A stretch of 64,000 nucleotides of DNA, taken from positions 20,781,950 through 20,845,949 of the forward strand of contig NC_049984.1 in NCBI RefSeq assembly GCF_000003815.2, given 5' to 3'. This DNA comes from Branchiostoma floridae (Eukaryota; Chordata; Leptocardii; Amphioxiformes; Branchiostomatidae). Of the stretch, positions 60,601 to 64,000 are shown one piece after another. The position numbers and the translations under genes were made by a program. The notes beneath the pieces are model-generated. The model worked only from the letters and a program-made list of their open reading frames with translations, was not told where the DNA came from and made no database searches. Numbering within the stretch: position 1 is the stretch's first letter; every line of letters starts with the position of its first letter.

Positions 60601-63600
60601 GAAAAGGGATGAATATATTGTTACTGTGTTAGTAAGGCTTGTTTGTTGATGAAAGGCTTGAGGGACTTCATGATACTAATAGCTTGGGAGAGTTTCTTTA
60701 AGACATGACTGATATGATCATTCCACTGTAGAGCACTGTCAAGGACTACACCTAAGGACTTAAATGTGTGTACCTGGTCAAGGTTTGACCCTGCTAAATG
60801 CTGATGCAAATTACTGTTTACGGCTTTTGACCGCTGTGTTCCGACAAGCATAGTTTTGCATTTCGTTGAATTTAGGGAGAGTTTATTGGCAGTGAACCAC
60901 TGCACAAGCAGAGTAAAGTCACACTGAATTGCCTGCTTTATTGTCTCCAGGCTACGGTGTGCAAAGTATATGATAGTGTCATCAGCATACATTGCTACCC
61001 TGCATGACTGAATACAGTTGGGAAGATCATTGATGTACAAGATAAGCAGGAGCGGCCCAAGGATGGATCCTTGTGGTACGCCGCAAGTCACATGCGATAT
61101 TTCGGACAGTGCTGAATTAAGGCAAGTACGGTGAGACCTACCGGTCAGGTAAGACCTGAACCATTCACAAGACAATTCATTTACACCATAAGCTTTGAGT
61201 TTAAGCAACATAATGGCATGATCAAGCATGTCGAAGGCCCTCGGCAAGTCGCGAAATATAACGCCAGTTTGCTGCTTATTGTCAATCAAATCAATCTTCC
61301 ACTACTGAGTGGAGGGCGGTCTCACATGAGTGGGACTTTCTAAAACCAGATTGGGATTGAGTTAGAAGTTTGTTTTTGTTCAGATAGTCATATAATTGAT
61401 TATGTACTGCTCTTTCTAATATTTTAGATATGCCAGGTAGCATAGACACAGGACGGTAGTTACTAGGGTTGGTCTTAACTCTTATGCCCTTTCTTGTGGA
61501 TGGGCATTATCTTAGCTTCCTTCCATTTCTTTGGAAATTCCCGTCCTTAGAGAATCATTAAAAAGCTTGGTGAGAGAGGGGGCCAGTATTTGCGCACCAA
61601 CCTTGAGCAAATTATTGTCAATGTTGTCCAGGCATGTAGCCTTCTTTACCTTGACATTTGAAAGTTGTTCTGTGACAAATGACTGTGGCATACACAATAA
61701 GGTGCAAAATATGCAACCTATGACTGAATTTCAATGAAAATAATGAAAAGATTTTACAATTCCATTTCGTTCCTAGGCGAGCGACTTTTTTCTGGAATGC
61801 CTTCTTGATTCGTGGCCGGTTCGCTGACGTCCTCCCGAGTTCTTCGCTGCTAGTTACCTCAAAGCCGAGCTCGAGTTTGGTCCTGACTGTCTGTTGTGGT
61901 TACCGCTACGTTTTCTCTTGCCGCTCGCCACCTGCTTCGCTCACTCGGTGGTTTTATTCGGAGGTTAAAGCAAAGGACCAGGCGTTATGCCACCATGTAC
62001 ACCTCGGGGCGGGTCATTAACCCTTAATTCATGCCCTATCTTTGACTTTATTAGAATTGTAACAACACAATACAATATACTGCACCAGGCAGCAGGGTGC
62101 TGATGTTGTGCAGATACACATTGAGAGACATACATAATCATAGTACAATACATCATAATCATCATCACACAATAAATACAATACAATTAAAATCTGAGAA
62201 CTATCTATTAGTGGTTCGTAGGAGGGTGGTGCAGTTGGAATCTTTTAGTTGATACAATGTAAGAATGTAGTGCATCGGACACTTGTTTGTTTGTGGAGAG
62301 GTTATGAGCTGTGGATCCCTGGAGTAGGAGTGGCACGGTAGGTTGTTGTTGTAGGAGGTGTTGGACGGTGGATGTGAGGTTGTGGCGGAGATCAGAATAC
62401 AGGGGACAGTGTAGGAGGTAATGTGAGACAGTTTCAGAGGAAGCCCCACAATCACACTTCTTGTCCTTAATCCTCATCTTATGCAGAGTAGAGTTAAGTT
62501 GGCTCCATCCCATGCGCAGCCTGGCAGCATAGATGTCCCTATCTGCCTGTACTTAGCCCTATCTGGCTAAGTACAGGCATATACATGTAGGTACAAAAGG
62601 ATGTAATTCAGTACACATGGTGACATTGTGATGGTTTCTAAGACTAATCTGAAACATGGGTTCTAAAACTGTTCTAATACATTTGTTCGGTTCTTCTAGT
62701 TCTTTTTCAGAATTGAGCCAAATTCAGAAACATTGTTCTCAATTTCTGCTGCAGATATTATGTTGTTACAGTCTTTTAAAGCACCTCTGAGTCATCGTTT
62801 GAAAATATCGGGCTGACTGAGAGAATGAAGGAATCTCTGAGCAGATTTCTCGTTCCAGTGATACTGTTTAGGAAGAGGCTGGTGTGTGAGGTTTTATGTT
62901 TTTCATGACAAGGATGTATTGGTGGTTTTGAGTGGATTAATGCAGATATCATACAATGGTCAGAGAATACTGGTAAAGGATTGACAAGGAATGATAAAAT
63001 TTGCTGTAGAACTGCATGACTACAATCATTAAATCAACTGTGCTGCTGCCATTTGGTTGGTGGCACGTGAATTTTCCCTGCCGGTCGCCAACGACTCTGT
63101 CTGGGGTTCATTTGTTTCGTACATTAACAAAACCGCTACTAACCAACACATAGAATAAGCAACAAATTTCAGGAGATTTACTTAACTGAGTGCAGCAACA
63201 ACAATTTAATATGAGATACTTCAGACACCCAATTCTTCACCGCATTAAAAGGCTTCAATAAGATGCATTTGAGGACAACAAGCTCAAAAGTTTTTTGGGC
63301 CCTTATCGAGACAGGCGAGCGCATCATGGGAAGAACATACTGTTGCGTTCCTTGCTGGATTTCCTGAAAACAATCGCATGTATTTACAACTCAAGACAAT
63401 GATTGATTCAACAGCTAACTAATCTTCTGTTGGTGACCTGCAACTCATGTGAGAGTATGATCTATAGCCAAGAACCGTTGTATGATAGCTATACTTGCAG
63501 TTGTCCGGTTGCCATTTTTAAAAAATTCTCAAGGTTGTTTTTCCCCGAGCTCAAGTTGGGACTCCCCGACTATTCCAATAGTCCTTGAATGGGTGAGGTA

Positions 63601-64000
63601 AATAAGTCCAAAAAACAACATCCACTTAAGAACCATTTGCATGAACTTTTGTGATTCTTCCATAACCGAATTCAATATTTCCATCATCTATCGGCACAAG
63701 AGAGCGGCTCCTTGCAGCCTTGTCAGAAACTTTTAGAGTAGTAGGCTAATATATGAAAGTAGCAGGCTAGCTGCGAAGCGGCTTGCGGCGAGCCACGAAG
63801 TGGCGAGCGGGGGGTAGGTACGGGAGGGGGGTTCTTCTACTACTAGTAATGTAATGTAACACTTGTTTTTGTTTGTTTTGTATTTTACACTTACAGATAA
63901 CAGACAGATGGAGAAATATTCCACTGTACCTGTCAGTCACCAACCAACTGAAAGGTCAGGTGATCAACCTGACAACCAATCACAGCCCTCATCTGAAATT
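33619..64000 (+). CDS. CEP72: CEP72/LRRC36-like centrosomal LRR protein, 5' part (10 coding exons)
   Basis: Centrosome/centriolar-satellite protein; in vertebrates CEP72 helps recruit satellite and gamma-tubulin-associated proteins. Exons 33619-33682, 35498-35663, 46325-46479, 47077-47138, 49931-49989, 52898-52950, 56101-56226, 56469-56618, 59501-59713 and 63897-64000+ join with GT-AG introns and matching phases into 384 open codons. The N-terminus is an LRR block (SLSLPGTYHEKITELG, LKHLDLSRNALHSLEGL, NPVAKNEPDYRLFVVHMLPN) capped by DDRPVRDTERKAALLHF. Then HPRTEYL and DDDNEVLDLMVRTDWQPG, matching human CEP72 blocks, and a Ser/Pro/Gln-rich linker. The coiled-coil C-terminus expected from vertebrates lies beyond the window. 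CEP72 and LRRC36 are vertebrate paralogues; either name could apply. Confidence 0.94.
34020..34780 (+). pseudogene. LINE 3' fragment with RNase H domain
   Basis: The plus strand encodes LTWVPGH, then after a frame break GNEIADTEAKRAA: the C-terminal RNase H signature (VPGHxGIxGNExAD) carried by I-clade and related LINEs. About 250 bp further a zinc-knuckle-like TTCGTPETTNHYLFNCARYE follows. Frameshifts throughout. Inserted in CEP72 intron 1 in the sense orientation. Confidence 0.75.
35498..35663 (+). CDS. CEP72: CEP72 exon 2 (LRR)
   Basis: 166 nt between TTTTGCACAG and GTATCC. Encodes EDVRSLSLPGTYHEKITELG, TALEGFSRLKHLDLSRNALH, SLEGLTLLRMLEKLN: two leucine-rich repeats plus the N-terminal SLSLPGTY motif. 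Ends in phase 2 (TT of the next Leu). Confidence 0.95.
35770..37917. mobile_element. 2.15-kb GC-rich DNA element with perfect 22-bp TIRs
   Basis: Ends are exact inverted repeats, CCTCTGTGAAAATTCAAGCG and following (35770-35791) and its complement (37896-37917). Just inside both ends lie dense arrays of GGACG/CGTCC/GACGGC words in both orientations (35790-36200 and 37630-37890), like subterminal transposase-binding repeats. The 213-codon minus-strand ORF crosses the left end and is a composition artefact. No transposase is recognised, so it is non-autonomous. A clear target duplication is not seen. It lies in CEP72 intron 2. Confidence 0.8.
38430..38540 (+). repeat. Hairpin-bearing repeat module, copy C
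   Basis: GGTATAAAACCTGC, then CTCAGTGTCACTGACAAAAG, a short stem GG / CC around TGGATGCTG, GAAACATTTG, and CAGATCCAGTTGCTTTTTGG. Same order as copies A and B, more diverged (CTGACAA instead of CTGACGA). Confidence 0.6.
39442..41803. mobile_element. PIF/Harbinger-like element inserted into the fold-back arm
   Basis: Perfect 30-bp terminal inverted repeats beginning GGCCTAGGAAAAAAAATGTT. TTA flanks both ends (39439-39441 and 41804-41806). The other arm of the fold-back (44468-44470) has a single uninterrupted TAA at the matching place, so TTA is a true 3-bp target duplication. GG-starting TIRs with TTA/TAA duplication fit PIF/Harbinger. No transposase or Myb-like ORF is recognised, so it is probably non-autonomous. 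It contains unrelated low-complexity and repeat sequence. Confidence 0.85.
42700..43245 (-). pseudogene. LINE apurinic-like endonuclease fragment
   Basis: Minus-strand translation reads LVFSSWNIQGSVRNKFSD, NNDIVCIQETW, CNIYIPP and GDIIILGDFNARTGSVLETY, in the canonical order of the AP-like endonuclease (WNIxG, IxxIQETW, N-Y-I-P-P, GDFNARxG) of non-LTR elements. Stops and frame breaks interrupt it. It sits between the arms of the fold-back structure. Confidence 0.85.
45089..46140 (+). repeat. Dispersed octamer-bearing repeat, copy 3
   Basis: Runs from CTAGAGTTCGGCGACCTCCA to TTTCATGGAGGTA with the same block order as the copies at 30-32 kb; a single terminal palindrome. It ends 184 bp before CEP72 exon 3. 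Confidence 0.85.
46325..46479 (+). CDS. CEP72: CEP72 exon 3 (LRR/LRR-cap)
   Basis: 155 nt after AACCAG and before GTAAGT. Completes LYYNNIATLKELFRLRSNQQ, then LQELDLRLNPVAKNEPDYRL and FVVHMLPNLRRL. The NPV-x4-PDYRLFVVHxLP motif is characteristic of CEP72/LRRC36. Ends in phase 1. Confidence 0.96.
46584..46955. repeat. Tandem duplication, 186-bp unit with a pogo-like end
   Basis: ACTTGGTGAGAAA starts at 46584 and 46770; both units run to AACTCATGGGAGGAATTTT. Each contains GGCC(G/A)CTATAGACA followed by CAGGTTTGACTGT/C, the terminal sequence of the TA-flanked element at 47362-49627. The copies differ at about one base in ten. Confidence 0.85.
47077..47138 (+). CDS. CEP72: CEP72 exon 4
   Basis: 62 nt after TTGTACAG and before GTAGGT. 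Encodes DDRPVRDTERKAALLHFSSE and Q, the conserved segment following the LRR cap (human: LDDRPVR...ERKA..LHF). Ends in phase 0. Confidence 0.95.
47875..48110. repeat. About 90-bp direct repeats interrupted by a short AT-rich insert
   Basis: AGTATGTAAAT...ATTTCATGCAAATGAGGAGT with AACTGCAGCTTTCACAAAGA occurs at 47876-47958 and again at 48014-48102. The segment between ends in AATAAAGG and (ATTC)n, like the tail of a small retroposed element. Confidence 0.65.
48777..48835. repeat. Two identical 29-30 bp tandem units
   Basis: CTCATTCCTTTTTAAGAAAG ATCTGTGT occurs at 48777 and 48807. Confidence 0.95.
49931..49989 (+). CDS. CEP72: CEP72 exon 5
   Basis: 59 nt after CCATTTCTAG, before GTACAT. Encodes AVDFAEQIVQSGSADVTTT and two bases of R. 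Low conservation is expected here; support comes from splice sites and phase continuity (0 in, 2 out). Confidence 0.8.
50340..51459 (+). repeat. Diverged dispersed repeat, copy 4 (3' half best preserved)
   Basis: From 51025 the block order matches the 30-32 kb copies: ATTATGCAAATGT, TTCAGAAGTTTTTG, ATGCCCCTGCTATCC, the CTGCAGTACCAAGGGAAGCC block and a CCTCCATGATATTTCATGA end. The left part (50340-51020) holds further ATTATGCAAAT blocks with looser similarity. Confidence 0.65.
51690..52735 (-). pseudogene. CR1-like LINE, 3' end with RT C-terminus
   Basis: The minus frame 52644-52060 reads HLGVTITYRLSWSLHFEATT, KARQTAGMLCALRKKIPQS, LVLEYADIVWSGLT and the following region to NGNNLSIPIPKSV: the thumb/post-RT part of CR1/jockey-type ORF2. 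WLQDWKLESNREKC lies just upstream in another frame (52680 area), showing a frame break. The 3' end at 51700 carries (TTTA)n on the plus strand. 5'-truncated. Inserted antisense in CEP72 intron 5. Confidence 0.85.
52898..52950 (+). CDS. CEP72: CEP72 exon 6
   Basis: 53 nt after ACATGTGTAG, before GTCAGT. In phase it reads R-PTHPRTEYLRGLYKYSK, joining exon 7 as SKALHDDDNEVLDL. This corresponds to the HPRAK...-AxxDADDEAVLNL region of human CEP72. Without this short exon the frame into exon 7 hits a stop, which supports its reality. Confidence 0.85.
53285..53525. repeat. Array of CAGCACTGG words in both orientations
   Basis: About a dozen TCAGCACTGG / CCAGTGCTGA words alternate in orientation over 240 bp, e.g. 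near 53320, 53346, 53410, 53443 and 53463. Such an array can fold extensively and may be transposase-binding repeats or a simple amplified palindrome. Confidence 0.8.
54382..54453 (-). tRNA. tRNA-like sequence, copy 1 (probably not a functional tRNA)
   Basis: The minus strand has a consensus A box (TAGCTCAATCGG), 33 nt to a perfect B box (GGTTCGAAACC), then T8 as a Pol III terminator. Acceptor pairing is 5 of 7, and the T stem has a mismatch. The anticodon-loop region CATCGGA lacks U33. It is best read as a tRNA-derived SINE head or tRNA pseudogene. Confidence 0.55.
54667..54738 (-). tRNA. tRNA-like sequence, copy 2
   Basis: Same A and B boxes, 72-nt length and T-run as copy 1. The loop CTTCGGA would give anticodon TCG (Arg), but the flanking bases do not make a good 5-bp anticodon stem; a CTTTCGGATCCGAAAG-type palindrome is there instead. 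Probably a tRNA-derived repeat. Confidence 0.55.
56101..56226 (+). CDS. CEP72: CEP72 exon 7
   Basis: 126 nt after ACATTTTCAG, before GTGGGC. Encodes ALHDDDNEVLDLMVRTDWQP, GQPVGITGSGAKTADSYDYT and RQ: matches the acidic D-x-D-D-E-A-V-L-N-L...W-x-x-G-x-P-x-G block of CEP72. Phase 1 in and out. Confidence 0.93.
56469..56618 (+). CDS. CEP72: CEP72 exon 8
   Basis: 150 nt after TATTTGTAG, before GTAAAG. Encodes EKRLMSQQTPDNGKDYHILS then a Ser/Pro/Gln-rich stretch ending QGQPSQPSAA: a disordered linker. Identified by phase (1 in, 1 out), open frame and splice sites. Confidence 0.85.
56619..59500. other. CEP72 intron 8, no gene seen
   Basis: A 2.9-kb intron. A TIR-like end lies at about 58830-58941 (see next entry). 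The ORFs at 57580-57900 and 58609-58818 show no family signature. GTGCCGCCGCCACTG near 59140 matches the terminal sequence of the element at 11119-12040, a solitary end. Confidence 0.5.
58860..58941. mobile_element. Right end of a MITE relative of 145-318
   Basis: On the minus strand it starts CAGTAGAAGCCCGGTGAGTT then AATTGCACG and continues with CACGGAATCCCCAAATCCCA, matching the 5' part of the element at 145-318. TA follows at 58942-58943. The other end was not found nearby. Confidence 0.6.
59501..59713 (+). CDS. CEP72: CEP72 exon 9
   Basis: 213 nt after TTCTTCTGTAG, before GTTAGG. Encodes GQVPSSPPKSILNTSGGSLS, RDPGIYQPRDRGRVKFADEV, VHSAADPNLKFADELEAYTK and FTSQGLFTPAP. It contains a short internal repeat: VKFADEVV and LKFADELE. 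SPPKSIL is a proline-directed phosphorylation-like motif (inference). Phase 1 in and out. Confidence 0.9.
59886..61740 (-). pseudogene. CR1-like LINE, RT domain and 3' end
   Basis: Minus order: KKATCLDNIDNNLLK (61650 area), then FRDLPRAFDMLDHAIMLLKL, TCGVPQGSILGPLLLILYIN and VAMYADDTIIYF with the catalytic YADD (61289-60621), then LGWIPVVEILKRNKAVLVFK and RSCSGAVLWNSLP-like post-RT sequence (60501-60148). The 3' end at 59886-59930 is a run of CATTT units on the plus strand. Frame breaks separate the parts; the endonuclease is absent. Inserted antisense in CEP72 intron 9. Confidence 0.9.
61931..62024. mobile_element. Single arm of the 9742-9919 fold-back MITE family
   Basis: GCTTCGCTCACTCGGTGGTT, AAAGCAAAGGACCAGGCGTT and GGCGGGTCATTAACCCTT match the right arm and loop of the element at 9742-9919. 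The expected left arm is replaced by different GC-rich sequence (61790-61930), which may be part of a longer relative. Confidence 0.7.
62208..62513 (-). pseudogene. LINE C-terminal zinc-knuckle fragment
   Basis: The minus frame reads GWSQLNSTLHKMRIKDKKCD, CGASSETVSHYLLHCPLYSD and LRHNL: the C-D-C-G-x(n)-ET-x2-H-Y-L-L-x-C-P motif found at the end of RNase H- or CR1-type LINE ORF2. Only this end remains. Confidence 0.75.
62544..62579. repeat. Perfect 15-bp stem, 6-nt loop
   Basis: TGCCTGTACTTAGCC pairs exactly with GGCTAAGTACAGGCA around CTATCT. It abuts the LINE fragment and may mark its junction. Confidence 0.9.
62580..63896. other. End of CEP72 intron 9, no gene seen
   Basis: No recognised exon or element. 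GC-rich GCGAAGCGGCTTGCGGCGAG-type sequence at 63770-63810 resembles a transposon end but has no partner. Confidence 0.4.
63897..64000 (+). CDS. CEP72: CEP72 exon 10 (continues past the window)
   Basis: After TTACACTTACAG the frame continues in phase: DNRQMEKYSTVPVSHQPTER, then SGDQPDNQSQPSSEI. A polar, disordered segment. No donor site is reached before 64000. Confidence 0.82.
   Translation, partial: MTDRWRNIPLYLSVTNQLKGQVINLTTNHSPHLK

Overview
The window is animal nuclear DNA, intron- and repeat-rich, and most likely comes from a lancelet (Branchiostoma). Three conserved metazoan genes with GT-AG introns can be read exon by exon. The spaces between exons are filled with fragments of several LINE clades, fold-back MITEs and terminal-inverted-repeat DNA transposons, as reported for amphioxus. 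The species call is an inference; the sequence directly shows only a repeat-rich metazoan with chordate-like versions of these genes.

Genes. (1) NPEPL1 (M17-family aminopeptidase-like protein), plus strand: the last three coding exons lie at 8378-8510, 10798-10908 and 12142-12300, ending in a basic KKRKLV tail and TAA. Its earlier exons lie left of the window. (2) COTL1 (coactosin-like, ADF-homology F-actin-binding protein), minus strand: a complete gene of four coding exons (21029-20950, 20447-20365, 16068-15911, 15594-15481) encoding 144 residues, tail-to-tail with NPEPL1. (3) CEP72/LRRC36 family (leucine-rich-repeat centrosomal protein), plus strand: starts at 33619 and runs off the right edge. 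Ten coding exons are resolved and keep one open frame for 384 codons. COTL1 and CEP72 are head-to-head, 12.6 kb apart.

Layout. 1-8377: repeat-rich, with a 174-bp MITE, two tandem duplications, reverse copies of a large dispersed repeat family, and LINE fragments. 8378-12300: NPEPL1 3' end, whose introns hold a fold-back MITE and a 0.9-kb element with internal tandem repeats. 12301-15480: NPEPL1 3' flank, no further gene seen. 15481-21029: COTL1. 21030-33618: intergenic, with two decayed LINEs of different clades, a (TA)n tract, a 38-bp tandem array and two adjacent copies of the octamer-bearing repeat family. 33619-64000: CEP72, whose introns carry an RNase H-bearing LINE, a 2.1-kb GC-rich TIR element, a 5.3-kb fold-back structure split by a Harbinger-like insertion, a 2.3-kb TA-flanked pogo/mariner-like element, a 2.06-kb element carrying two tRNA-like sequences, and three CR1-like LINE fragments.

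Most notable for follow-up: a recurrent TATA-plus-hairpin module whose stem changes by compensation while flanking nucleotides match the hammerhead-ribozyme core (7.1, 21.5 and 38.5 kb); the nested Harbinger-like insertion, whose empty target site survives in the opposite arm of the same inverted repeat; the tandemly duplicated tRNA-like units; and the linkage of NPEPL1, COTL1 and CEP72, which may reflect ancestral chordate gene order. No alignments or database searches were run.
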